Below are positions 10,008 to 18,833 of a DNA stretch of 64,000 nucleotides, piece after piece. Numbering within the stretch: position 1 is the first letter of the stretch; the number at the start of each line of letters is the position of its first letter. The stretch spans positions 1,045,001 through 1,109,000 of the forward strand of contig CAUYUJ010014338.1 in NCBI GenBank assembly GCA_963575745.1, written 5' to 3'. The notes below the pieces were generated by a model. It was not told the DNA's origin. It saw only the letters and a list, made by a program, of their open reading frames with translations, and did not search any database. This DNA comes from Prorocentrum cordatum (Eukaryota > Sar > Dinophyceae > Prorocentrales > Prorocentraceae). The position numbers and the translations under genes are program-made.

Positions 10008-11549
10008 TCAATAGGGTTCCTGTGTGGCCCGCCCTTTGTCTTTGCCTTTGTCAGCCCCTGGGGGCCCCGTCCCTGGGGTGACCTGGCCTGGCTGGTCGAT
10101 CCACCCGCAGACAGCCACGGGATCGGCAACTGGTGCAGCTTCCTCCTTTTTGGTATCGAGGGTGGCCACCTGGGGCAGGTGGATGGTACCCCCCGTGAGG
10201 TGCCCGAGGAGGGCCTGGATGTCGCCGCGCAGTGCAGCAGCTTCGGTAGTTGCCGTCTGTTGCTGAGTGACGACGGTGGCAAGCCCTCGTTCCAAGCCTG
10301 TAACGTGCTCCGTGAGTGTGGCCTGGGATGAGAGAACGCCCGCAAGCTGGACCTGCATGTTGTCCACCGTGTTGGCAAGCAGCTCGTGCTGTTGTTCCAT
10401 GTGTTGGATGCGGGTCGTAGCGGCATCTGACAGTTTAGGGGCCGTAGCGAAGCGTTCGCCGAGGGTGTTCGGTTCGCGCGATGCCACGCTGAATTCATCC
10501 TCTGATGAGAGGATCTCGACGTCGCCTGGTACCTCGGCGGCTGCGTCAGCGTGCCCTTCCGTGTGGCCCCCACCTTCGGCCGCCCCCGTGCCAGGTTGCG
10601 GGTCATGCCCGTCCCCACCTGGTCCTTGGACGGCCGTCTGCTCGGCAGCTCCATCCGTGCCGTGCGGGGGTGCAGAGGAGCTGCGGCCTGGAGCGCCGTG
10701 TGATCTTGCGTGCGGCGTGGCGTCGCGTTTCCCGCTGGAGGATCGGTGGCGCTTGGCTAAAGGCTCCTCCTTGGGGATCGGGAGCGGTGCGACGCCCTTG
10801 CCTTTGGGCGTGGCAGTCATGAGGTCGTGGAGGTAGGGGCTTTGGGCCGCTTTGGTTAAGAGTGTGCCCGTGGCGGGGCTGAAGCCGCCACCACGGGCGG
10901 GCGGCGTCACAGGCTCTGTGATAGTGGTAGGGGTGACAATGGTAACGTTGTCCCTCTTCGGCACGACCTCAGCCAACGGGGCCTCGGTGATGCTCCACGG
11001 GATGGGGCACCCTGCGACCTGTACCGTATATGTGGGTGGGGGACGATGAGCGCGCACTAAGGCAAACTGCGCCGAAGTGGCTGGGTCCCAGGCGGTGTGG
11101 TAGACCTCACAGTCCCATTTGACGGACGGGCCCGTGAGAGTCTTGGCAAGCTGAGTCAGCGTGGCATGGCGTGCCGCAATGCCCGTGATGCGGTATCGCG
11201 TCTTGGCGAGAGTGGCTTCGCAGCCACGGATGCTGACGGCAGCGGCCTTGGCGGCGTCTGACCCACGTGCAACACGGATCCCCAATAAGCCTGACTTGCC
11301 GTGCCTGACGACTCCTAGGGCTTTGAAGTCCACCGACTTCTGAAACGCCTCTGCCATCGTGATGGGCTGGTCCTCGGGGAACCACACGGTCTGGTACTTG
11401 TCTGCCGTGGGCTCGTCCGCACCTACGTTGCTGAGGTCGTAGGTGGCGCCGAGTTGCCCCGAACCCGCCAAGACCTTGTCAACTGCTTGAAGACTGACGC
11501 CGAAAGTGGCAGCCAGGGACCTTTTTTCCGACGCCAGATCCGTACCTGC
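10008..11549 (-). CDS. Element A ORF1b, coiled-coil gag-like protein
   Basis: The frame opens after a TAG at 11552 and ends at TGA 10008-10010. It reads SLAATFGVSLQAVDKVLAG then a beta/alpha-rich globular part (to about residue 180), a linker with GGGFSPATG from the 15-nt motif at 10875-10889, a basic Pro-rich stretch, then a heptad-like coiled coil (QHELLANTVDNMQVQLAGVL onward) near the C-terminus. Coiled coils in ORF1 proteins of LINEs form trimers that package RNA. There is no convincing ATG at its beginning; it probably continues ORF1a through a +1 shift at the A6 run around 11520-11530. Confidence 0.65.
   Translation of the reverse strand, partial: AGTDLASEKRSLAATFGVSLQAVDKVLAGSGQLGATYDLSNVGADEPTADKYQTVWFPEDQPITMAEAFQKSVDFKALGVVRHGKSGLLGIRVARGSDAAKAAAVSIRGCEATLAKTRYRITGIAARHATLTQLAKTLTGPSVKWDCEVYHTAWDPATSAQFALVRAHRPPPTYTVQVAGCPIPWSITEAPLAEVVPKRDNVTIVTPTTITEPVTPPARGGGFSPATGTLLTKAAQSPYLHDLMTATPKGKGVAPLPIPKEEPLAKRHRSSSGKRDATPHARSHGAPGRSSSAPPHGTDGAAEQTAVQGPGGDGHDPQPGTGAAEGGGHTEGHADAAAEVPGDVEILSSEDEFSVASREPNTLGERFATAPKLSDAATTRIQHMEQQHELLANTVDNMQVQLAGVLSSQATLTEHVTGLERGLATVVTQQQTATTEAAALRGDIQALLGHLTGGTIHLPQVATLDTKKEEAAPVADPVAVCGWIDQPGQVTPGTGPPGADKGKDKGRATQEPY
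10875..10889 (-). repeat. 15-nt dispersed motif of element A, copy 6
   Basis: Exact core in ORF1b, encoding GGGFSPAT. Confidence 0.75.
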
Positions 11550-12576
11550 CTAGACTTTTGCAGGGTTCGAGGATAGTGACGGCTTTAAAGTTGCCGTGGA
11601 AAAGGGCCTTGAAGGTGTCCTGCAGCTGACTGTCGAGCTCCTGGCGGCGAGCGTCTTTCTTAGACTCCCTGTGCTTTTGGTTTTGGCGCGCCTTGTCCTG
11701 TGGAGCGGAATCCCCTCGGAAAGGACCCTTGGCGCGTGGACCACCGTTCACGGGGGCGCCTCCCGAAAACTGATCCTCGAAGGCCTGATGCATGGAGGGG
11801 ACTGCGGCGATGGCTTCGGTTTCATGTATGGTCACCCGAATCCAGCATACGTGGTCGGCAGGATCAATGGTGGCGACGGCTACTTTTTCCGTGCAGGCGA
11901 CTTCCTTGGTGCCCAGCTGGTACACGGTCACGGGGACGTGCGTGTGAACCACATTGGGCGCCTTGGGGTGGCGCTTCAGCACGGGGACGGCGAGCTCGGT
12001 GCCGACGTAGTTGTCGTTTTTTGGGCCCATGACAGCGATCGCGAGCTGACCCGTGGTACGCTTACCCTGCTCGAGATGGTGCTGCAGCAGCCGCTCGCCA
12101 CTCTCGTAGTCGTGGAGGCTGATGCTGGGCTTGTACGTCTTGCCGTCGTCGAGTGATGTGGGTTCGGCCAGGACTGGGACCTTCCAGAAGGCCGGGTCCA
12201 AGGCAATAAATTTGGCGTCCGCAGCCTGAAGACGTGCGGACGCAGCTGGTGGATAGGATGTGTCACCACCATTGCGCTTAGGCTTGCTGCGCTGGTGGTG
12301 ATCCAGCGTGTAGCTGATCTGGTTGGCGGCACACATGCGAATCAAGGCACTGCCGAGCTTCTTGGTGTTGGTCTTGTGCATGTCGTACGTGGCCTGCAGC
12401 TCGTCCGCGTTCAGCTCGGCGAGCCCGTTGTATGCGGCTGTGGGGCGGTCAGACCCCGCTTGCTTGAAGGCTGCAATGCAGTCCTGTTTGCGTTGGAGGA
12501 GGGATCCTTCAGCTGCAGGACGTGAGCTCGGCGGCTGCTTGGAAGAGCGACGGCGCTCCGGCTTGGCGGGGGCCAT
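11479..12576 (-). CDS. Element A ORF1a, gag-like N-terminal segment
   Basis: Start chosen at ATG 12576 (MAPAKPERRRSSKQPP); the frame is open further upstream but that part is Leu/Ser low complexity translated from a CT/GA tract. After a basic N-terminus comes a helical domain (LLQRKQDCIAAFKQAGSDRP, then AYNGLAELNADELQATYDM), then a beta-rich part with ISLHDYESGERLLQHHLEQG. It ends in a Lys/Arg-rich region (DKARQNQKHRESKKDARRQELDS). The last about 20 residues follow a homopolymer (plus-strand T6 at 11522-11527) and look out of frame; ORF1b takes over there. Most likely an RNA-binding ORF1 protein. No zinc knuckle is visible. Confidence 0.65.
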   Translation of the reverse strand: MAPAKPERRRSSKQPPSSRPAAEGSLLQRKQDCIAAFKQAGSDRPTAAYNGLAELNADELQATYDMHKTNTKKLGSALIRMCAANQISYTLDHHQRSKPKRNGGDTSYPPAASARLQAADAKFIALDPAFWKVPVLAEPTSLDDGKTYKPSISLHDYESGERLLQHHLEQGKRTTGQLAIAVMGPKNDNYVGTELAVPVLKRHPKAPNVVHTHVPVTVYQLGTKEVACTEKVAVATIDPADHVCWIRVTIHETEAIAAVPSMHQAFEDQFSGGAPVNGGPRAKGPFRGDSAPQDKARQNQKHRESKKDARRQELDSQLQDTFKALFHGNFKAVTILEPCKSLGRYGSGVGKKVPGCHFRRQSSSS

Positions 12577-12714
12577 TGCGGCGGGCGCTCTGGTGGGAGG
12601 GAAGAGGTGACGCGAATCAGTAGGGTCCTGCTGGGACCCCTCCGGTCTCGCGAGGCCTGGGAGACTGGCTCCGAGGCGGGGCGCTTCGCGTCGCGGCTGC
12701 GGTCTGAGTGCAGG

Positions 12715-12877
12715 GCACTCTCGAGCCGAGACTAGAGAGAGAGGCAGAGAGACAGAGGCAGAGAGAGAGGCAGAGAGAGAGAGAGAGAGAGAGGCAGGGG
12801 AAGAGAGGCAGAGACAGAGAGAGGGCAGAGAGAGAGAGAGAGACAGAGAGAGCAGAGAGAGCAGAGAGAGAGGCAGC
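12715..12877. repeat. GA-rich microsatellite upstream of element A ORF1
   Basis: Long runs of gagaga with gaggcagaga interruptions, directly upstream (in the element's sense) of ORF1a. It may be part of the element's 5' leader. Confidence 0.9.
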
Positions 12878-13089
12878 TCAGTCACACTTAAATCCAGATT
12901 CGTCCTCACCGAGTCCCACCACCAAGGGAGCGCCAGCAAGGAGATGCACATATGGGGATCCCCGCGCAGTGAATAATTTTGTCGCTCTTTGCTTCTCGAC
13001 CCCTGTCGCCCTATACATAAGTTCACAAATGCAGATTGCATTCCTCATTCTCACTATGGGTTGGTATGCCCTTTTCGCTGTCGCTAGCT

Positions 13090-13375
13090 ATCATTTGTTT
13101 GATCATATATTTCTCTCTGTCTCTCTATCACACGCTCTAGGTATCTGTGTTAGAGATGTGGTTTGTGTGTTTATCCATATTTCCTTCTCTCTCTCTCTCT
13201 ACTTCCCTTTTTTTTTCCTTCTTAGCATGATAATGCTAATTATATATATATATAGCTTTCTTTCTCTCTCTCTCTCTCTGTTTCTCTCCCTGTCTTTCAC
13301 TATCTCCTACCAGTCTCTGGCACTCATTCTCTCTCTCTCTCACTCTCGCCCTCTTTTCTTCTCTCGCTCTCTCTT

Positions 13376-13406
<31 letters not shown>

Positions 13407-13722
13407 TTCTCTCTCTCTCCCTCGCTCTCTCTCTCTCTTTCGTTCTCTCTGTCGCTCTCTACGTTTATCTATAGTTATCTCCCTTTATGTTTATTTAGTT
13501 ATGTAATTATTTCTGTCTCTCTCTCTCTCTCGCTCTTTCTCTCTCTCTCTCTCTCTCCCTCTCTCTCTCTCTGTTTCTTTTCCTTTTTTTATTGCATTTA
13601 TGTATGTATTTCTTTCTCTCTCTCTTTCTCTTTTTTTTTTTCTCTCTCTCTCTCTCTCCCTCTCTCTCTCTTTCTCTCCCTCTCTCTCTCTCTCTCTATT
13701 TCTTTTTATATGTCTCCCTTTC
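13090..13722. repeat. CT-rich microsatellite
   Basis: Several hundred bases of ctctct with tttctctc variants and a short tatatata run at about 13240. ORFs across it are artefacts of the repeat (Leu/Ser or Arg/Glu on the two strands). Confidence 0.92.
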
Positions 13723-13815
13723 TCTCTCCCAATGCGTGACATGGCTCGCCGTAATTTGGTGATTTGGGGCTTGGTCTGCGTCCACCTGGCAAGTGGCAGA
13801 AATTGCTGTTCCAGG

Positions 13816-13982
13816 TCGGTGGTTGTGTGCGAACAGATGGCGCGCACCGTTGGTTCGACCTCATTGGCGATTTAGGATTTCTTCGGAAGCTACCGGGTAA
13901 CTGGTAAGGGTCACCGTTATATGTCGGTCGTTGTTTGCAAGCAAATGGCGTGCACAGGTGGCCCGACCAAATATGGTGATTT
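13816..13982 (+). repeat. Two diverged copies of a ~107-bp repeat
   Basis: gtcggtggttgtgtgcgaac (13816 on) and gtcggtcgttgtttgcaagc (13923 on) start blocks that stay alignable for about 60 bases, both ending in tggtgattt or ggcgattt. No gene seen. The following 13983-14830 is GC-rich with short CCT-rich and palindromic patches and no convincing coding sequence. Confidence 0.5.
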
Positions 13983-14913
13983 TCGCCGTGTTCGGAATCA
14001 TACCAGCAACGTCAGAAATCACAGTTCCAGGTCAGGCGATGGCCGCCAAGTTCGTTTGGAGCCTATTGAGCAATCGGCAAACATCAACGTGCTTGGCGCC
14101 CTTTGCCACGCCAGGCAACGGGTTTCCTTTTCCTCGTGTTCCTTCTCCTCTTTCTCATCCTCCTTCTCCTCCTTTTGGTCCTGTCGTGTTTTCCCATGCT
14201 CGGGGCGCCCGCCGCTCGGCGCCGGCAGGGCGCGCCGAGCGGTGGCGCTATCCGCCGCGCCAGGCACGGGCCTCCTCTTTTCGTATTCCTCCTCCTTCTT
14301 TTCCTCCCTCTCCTCCTCCATATGCCGTGTTTTCCAAACCTCGGCTGGTGTATTCCATGGTTGGGCCTTTCCCTTTCCAGGGTTGGGTTGCGGGCACCCC
14401 TTCCAAAATTGTTGTTTTCTTTTCCAGGGTTGGGATTTTTCCCGTTTCGAGATTTTTGGTGTTCGGCCCAAGCTTTCGAGGGTTGGACCACCGACCGCTC
14501 AAAAGGATGGCCAGGGCGGCGACAGGGCGCAGTCGGGGGGTCCCGCGGGAACCTCATACCGCAGGAGATGGAACTTCAAGATCACCTACGCACTACGAGC
14601 CTCCAAGCGCCTGTCTCGCCTTGACGGGTCACCCGCGGGGATGCGAAGGTATAGTCGCGCCTCGCGTTCCGTGGCCTGGGCTAGAGGGCTGTCTTTGTCC
14701 ACGGCGGCGCGAGAGCGCGAGCATAACCGCGCATTTCCCTCTGATTTGGATGGCGAACATCGAAGAGTCCGTCTCGGTTCTGAGCCTTTCTGAAGGAAAG
14801 TTCGCCCTTTGTTCCTCAGGGGGGCGGGTTTTCCCCACATGTTTCGTGGGGTTATGGCTTTCTTCCCTTCCGCGTCTCACCCGCGTCTCCTCCTCCTCCT
14901 CCCTCTCCTCCTC

Positions 14914-15105
14914 GCAGCACTGCTCAGCACAGCTCAGCTCAGCTCAGCACGGCACGGCACAGCTTAGCACAGCTCAGCTCAGCTCAGCTCAGCACAGCAC
15001 AGCACAGCGCAGCACAGCACAGCTCACCGCAGCAAAGCACAGCACAGCACAGCACACAGCACAGCTCAGCTCAGCTCAGCACAGCGCAGCGCAGCTCAGC
15101 TCAGC
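14914..15105 (+). repeat. CAGCA/CAGCT pentamer array, cassette copy 1
   Basis: Near-continuous agcac and agctc pentamers with a few slips. It leads directly into the 89-bp array. Confidence 0.9.
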
Positions 15106-15934
15106 ACGACGGTCGTCCAGGCACAGCAGGCGTGGCACATTCTCGACACCACAGGGGGTGCGCAGGGGGTGGTCTCTCACCGCGGCCGCTATGCACGACG
15201 GTCGTCCAGGCACAGCAGGCGTGGCACATTCTCGACACCACAGGGGGTGCGCAGGGGGTGGTCTCTCACCGCGGCCGCTATGCTCGACGGTCGTCCAGGC
15301 ACAGCAGGCGTGGCACTTTCTCGACACCACAGGGGCTGTGCAGGGGGTGGTCTCTCACCGCGTCCGCTATGCACGACTGTCGTCCAGGCACAGCAGGCGT
15401 GGCACTTTCTCGACACCACAGGGGGTGCGCAGGGGGTGGTCTCTCACCGCGGCCGCTATGCACGACGGTCGTCCAGGCACAGCAGGCGTGGCACTTTCTC
15501 GACACCACAGGGGTGCGCAGGGGGTGGTCCCTCACCGCGGCCGCTATGCACGACGGTCGTCCAGGGCACAGCAGGCGTGGCACTTTCTCGACACCACAGG
15601 GGTGCGCAGGGGGTGGTCCCTCACCGCGGCCGCTACGCACGACGGTCGTCCAGGCACAGCAGGCGTGGCACATTCTCGACATCACAGGGGGTGCGCAGGG
15701 GGTGGTCTCTCACCGCGGCCGCTATGCTCGACGGTCGCCCAGGCACAGCAGGCGTGGCACTTTCTCGACACCACAGGGGGTGCGCAGGGGGTGGTCTCTC
15801 ACCGCGGCCGCTATGCACGACGGTCGTCCAGGCACAGCAGGCGTGGCACATTCTCGACACCACAGGGGCTGCGCAGGGGGTGGTCTCTCACCGCGGCCGC
15901 TATGCACGACGGTCGTCCAGGCACAGCAGACGTG
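15106..15934 (+). repeat. 89-bp minisatellite, ten copies
   Basis: The phrase gtcgtccaggcacagcaggc (or a one-base variant) recurs at 15112, 15201, 15290, 15379, 15468 and so on, a period of 88-89 bp, ten times. Each unit contains gcggccgc preceded by ctctcacc in nearly all copies, a variant private to this array. The unit stays partly open in several frames on both strands, so the long ORFs here are artefacts. Confidence 0.93.
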
Positions 15935-16048
15935 GCTGGCTGGTCTGATTACTTTGGCTGGTTATGGCTGGAACGACTGATCCGACTGGTCTTGTCACTC
16001 TGGCTGGTCTGGCTGATCTGGCTGGTCTGGTCAGTCTGGCTCGTCAGG
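15935..16048 (+). repeat. ggctggtctg degenerate repeat, cassette copy 1
   Basis: Short 9-12 bp variants of ctggctggtctg repeated about ten times. A matching block follows the 89-bp array at 57200-57335. The next 16129-16498, beyond the cassette, shows no gene that I can support. Confidence 0.75.
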
Positions 16049-16496
16049 ATGGCGAAGCGGGATGTGATATGTTTTGTGAACACACGTGACATAAAGTAAG
16101 TATGTGGGGCTCTTCGGTAGCGTAATTGACACAGCGCTCTGGTGACGTGGTGGCCGGAGCGGTGGTGCCGTGTTGTCTACCCTTGGGCACGGGCAGGCAA
16201 ACAGGCGACGAGGGGATTTCTGGGAGATGTCGCCGAGCGTCCCACGGGTGGCAGCCAGGGCGATCCATCGTGGAGTTCACCTGTTATAGTGAATGGGTGC
16301 TGACTGCTGGGTCGGGCGGTCCCGAAGGTTCTGCACAACGGAGCCACCTCCCGACGCGGAGGCGGGGTTTTCCCCGAGCAGCAAAGCGGCACAGCCGTGC
16401 AAAGCATGTCGCGGCAGGTGTGCTTCTTTTTCCAGTCCTCGCCCATCGCCCTGGTCATCCTCCATTTGCCTTTCCTCGGCGGCGCGCCTACGAGTG

Positions 16497-16498
<2 letters not shown>

Positions 16499-16527
<29 letters not shown>

Positions 16528-16541
16528 TGCGTGCGTGTGTG

Positions 16542-16624
<83 letters not shown>

Positions 16625-16687
16625 GTGCGTGTGTGTGTGTGCGTGTGTGTGCGTGTGTGTGTGTGTGTGTATGTGTGTGTGTGTGTT
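16499..16687. repeat. GT/TGCG microsatellite
   Basis: Alternating gt with interspersed gtgc steps, potentially Z-DNA forming. 16690-17230 that follows shows no recognisable gene. Confidence 0.93.
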
Positions 16688-17228
16688 TTTGGAGGGGAGA
16701 GGAGGATTTGGGCATTGTCCGCCTTTTCCTGACTTCAACCTTCTAAGAAAGCAGGGTGTTTCTTCGGAGGACCAAGACGGCGTTTTGGATGGAGGGAGGG
16801 CTTCTGAGAAGCCCCGTGGCTTCCTGGGAGGCCAGCGCCAATGCGCCGATCGCCGACCCCTACAGTCAAGATTAGCAGCAAGGATGCAGTGTTTCGTCAA
16901 GGCTGCCCTTGACACCCGTGCCTTTCTCAGACCGTCGTCCTGGGCCAGTTTTGCTGGCCCAGCGCCGCCGCTGTTGCTTCAGCATGGGAACCGTAGGGCC
17001 TTGCACCTTGACCATTCTGCATCTGTACGGCCGATCGTTGAAAGCGGATGTTTGGGGGTCCCACAACCCAGGCTATTCTGAGCGACTTCCTACTTCTATC
17101 ATCGATGGTTTCCTACCTCAATCGCCGACTACTTGGGCGGGCCAGAGCCCAATCCGCTTTAACGGCCTTCCTGCCGCATGCCTCTACATGCTTTCGACCG
17201 GCCCGAACTGCTCATGTTGATTGTGCAC

Positions 17229-17261
17229 CCCTCCTCCTCCTCCTCCTCCTCCTCCTCCTCC

Positions 17262-17294
<33 letters not shown>

Positions 17295-17351
17295 CTCCCT
17301 CCCTTCCTCGCTCCCTCCCTCACACCCTCCCGCCCGCCCGCCCTCTCCCTC
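17229..17351. repeat. TCC/CCT polypyrimidine tract at the outer left edge of element C
   Basis: Runs of cctcct then cccgcccgcccgccctctccctc directly abut the LTR start at 17352. A nearly identical cccgcccgcccgccctctcc phrase lies about 25 bases outside the opposite LTR (30930-30955), so the copia element entered one polypyrimidine tract. Confidence 0.8.
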
Positions 17352-17425
17352 TGTCAGTGGAGCGTGTACTCCACGGATCTTAGCCTTTCGCTTCGAGATG
17401 TCCTTACAATATGTCAGCTCGCTGT
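17352..17425 (-). repeat. Left (3') LTR of element C, outer fragment
   Basis: tgtcagtggagcg ... atgtcagctcgctgt aligns with the first about 70 bases of the 30558 LTR, although it has an extra ggatcttag. It is cut by the LINE insertion at 17425/17426 and resumes at 22657. Confidence 0.85.
17411..17425 (+). repeat. Target-site duplication of LINE B, left copy
   Basis: atgtcagctcgctgt, identical to 22642-22656. The undisturbed LTR at 30558-30905 has one corresponding sequence, so the second copy was made by the insertion. Confidence 0.93.
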
Positions 17426-17447
17426 TCCGTAGCCATTTTGGCTCAAG
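17426..17447 (+). other. Dinoflagellate spliced leader at the 5' end of LINE B
   Basis: t followed by ccgtagccatttt and ggctcaag, matching all 22 positions of the known dinoflagellate leader (first base D = T). It is not followed by a GT splice donor, so it is a retroposed leader, not a leader RNA gene. Confidence 0.97.
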
Positions 17448-17462
17448 CCATTTTGGCTCAAG
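17448..17462 (+). other. Relict spliced leader
   Basis: ccattttggctcaag directly follows the full leader and repeats its last 15 bases. Such truncated leaders mark an earlier cycle: a genomic copy with a leader was transcribed, and a new leader was trans-spliced at the cryptic acceptor inside the old one. LINE B has thus gone through at least two retroposition cycles. Confidence 0.93.
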
Positions 17463-17616
17463 TAATACATGTGTCGAGGTGGTTGAGGACCAAATTTGAG
17501 GCCCTGCAAGGCAGCCCACACCAGGCCTTGCACTGCCCTCTGTTTGGTGAGCTCCTGCTGGAGCCATACCCCCGTCACCTTACTAGCCCCTCCTGTTCTT
17601 TTCACCAACGGCCGCG

Positions 17617-18741
17617 ATGGGGGCAAAGTCGCGCCGTGGGAATCGCAGGAGTTCCTCGTCAACGAGTCCACCCCGTCGTTCCGCCAGCAGGACACCTGAG
17701 GTTCGTTCGAGGTGGGAACATGAGGAGAAAGAAGGCCACATTGTGAAGCAATTGGAAACGATCGGCGGTTCCTTGGCTAGCATGCACCAGATGCTTCTCC
17801 AGAATCATGAAGATGTTCAAGACTTGCGCGCTTCGGTTCAGGGCAGCCTCAACCGCTGCGGGCAGCTGGCGGACCAGGTCACTCTCCTAGGCCAGGACGT
17901 CTGTCGTCGTCACGAAGATCTGCAGCGTCAGCTCCTCCAGACGGGTCGAGAGCAAGATGCGAAGATCGAGACTTTGCGTGCAGAGTTTGCAGCCAGCCAC
18001 CAGTACATGGACACAGGCTCTGGCGAGGTCGTCTCTTCCGCCACTGCCCACCTAGACCACAAGTGCGACCAGATCTCGAACCAGCTGCTGGAGCTCCAGA
18101 ACGCCCAGGCAGCTGCCTCCAAGAGGATCGAGGAAGTTGCGAGCTCGCAGGCGGCAGCAGGGCCGCCTCCGCAGGGCTCCAGACGGGGTGTTGCCGCCCG
18201 CCCCGCCGGCGGCGGCAACAGTGAGAGCCAGCAGAACGACGCCTGCAAGCTTGTGCTTTTAGGCTTCCCGCGACCGCTGCTGTTCGCTGATCTCAAAGAG
18301 ATCGGAAAGCGGTGCCGATCTGCTTTCGCCCCTGCCCAATCTCACTCGGGCATCATCGTTCGTGCGTTCGATTTATCGAAGAAGGTTCCCCTTTTATTTG
18401 AGAATGCGAGTGCGGCGAGCTCGTTCCTAGACAACTTTTCTCGTTCAGATGGAGAGTGGTCCACTGCAGATCCCCTCAATCCTGCCTCCCCCTTCAAGCT
18501 CCGTCTCCGCAGGGACCTCGATATCAATTCGAGAAAGTTCTTTCTTTCGCTGGGTAGAGTTCGATCGCTTCTCACACAGGCGCTGGCGCCGAAAGGTCTC
18601 TCTGTTGGAAGCACGGGCTTGGGTGGAACAGTATACATCATGCGCCGTCCTCACGATCCTGCGCCAATGGTGAAGCTGGCTGTGGGCTCAGAAGGTCAGG
18701 TGTCCTGCGAATGTGATCGTGACATTTTTTGTGGAGTTTGA
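17617..18741 (+). CDS. LINE B ORF1: coiled-coil and RRM-like RNA-binding protein
   Basis: 374 residues from ATG 17617, 170 bases after the leader. A basic Ser/Arg-rich N-terminus (residues 1-35) is followed by a long heptad-like coiled coil (about 40-190: QLETIGGSLASMHQMLLQNH, LRASVQGSLNRCGQLADQVT), a Gly/Ala/Arg linker (190-215), and an alpha/beta domain starting ACKLVLLGFPR (about 218) and ending GTVYIMRRPHDPAPMVKL (about 350), like an RRM with its C-terminal extension. This is the L1-type ORF1 layout: trimerise, coat the RNA and act as chaperone. It is intact, unlike ORF2. Confidence 0.85.
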   Translation: MGAKSRRGNRRSSSSTSPPRRSASRTPEVRSRWEHEEKEGHIVKQLETIGGSLASMHQMLLQNHEDVQDLRASVQGSLNRCGQLADQVTLLGQDVCRRHEDLQRQLLQTGREQDAKIETLRAEFAASHQYMDTGSGEVVSSATAHLDHKCDQISNQLLELQNAQAAASKRIEEVASSQAAAGPPPQGSRRGVAARPAGGGNSESQQNDACKLVLLGFPRPLLFADLKEIGKRCRSAFAPAQSHSGIIVRAFDLSKKVPLLFENASAASSFLDNFSRSDGEWSTADPLNPASPFKLRLRRDLDINSRKFFLSLGRVRSLLTQALAPKGLSVGSTGLGGTVYIMRRPHDPAPMVKLAVGSEGQVSCECDRDIFCGV

Positions 18742-18833
18742 GATTGTTCCCATTCTTGGGTCGGTGCTAGCAGCGGCGGCGGTCCAGATCCGCCGCCCCT
18801 TTCCGCGTTGAGGCTGACTGCACCCACAGTGAG

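Larger units (their letters stand above)
14831..16128 (+). mobile_element. Composite minisatellite cassette, copy 1
   Basis: Starts ttccccacatg, then a CCT-rich tract, a CAGCA array, ten 89-bp units, a ggctggtctg tract, and a unique tail (gcgaagcgggatgtgat ... gtgaacacacgtgacataaa ... ggtagcgtaatt). The same modules occur in the same order at 55446-57413. Short inverted repeats ccccacat (14833-14840) and atgtgggg (16102-16109) sit near both ends. No protein is convincingly encoded. The unit appears to have moved or been copied as a whole; mechanism unknown. Confidence 0.6.

Noticed and set aside
10267-10836. 189-codon plus-strand frame
   Set aside because: Antisense to the ORF1b coiled-coil region.
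12708-13739. Long Arg/Glu then Leu/Ser frame
   Set aside because: Pure translation of GA and CT microsatellites.
15106-15934. CRISPR-like array
   Set aside because: Units are contiguous near-identical tandem copies with no variable spacers, and the genome is eukaryotic.
13931-16099. 722-codon plus-strand frame
   Set aside because: Its second half is translation of CAGCA and 89-bp arrays, whose period allows open frames; its first half lacks protein character. Treated as an artefact.
16293-17081. 262-codon plus-strand frame with poly-Cys/Val
   Set aside because: GT microsatellite translation with non-coding flanks.
17426-17462. Spliced-leader RNA gene
   Set aside because: The leader is followed by a relict leader and an ORF1 leader sequence rather than a GT donor and leader-RNA body; likewise at 31705.
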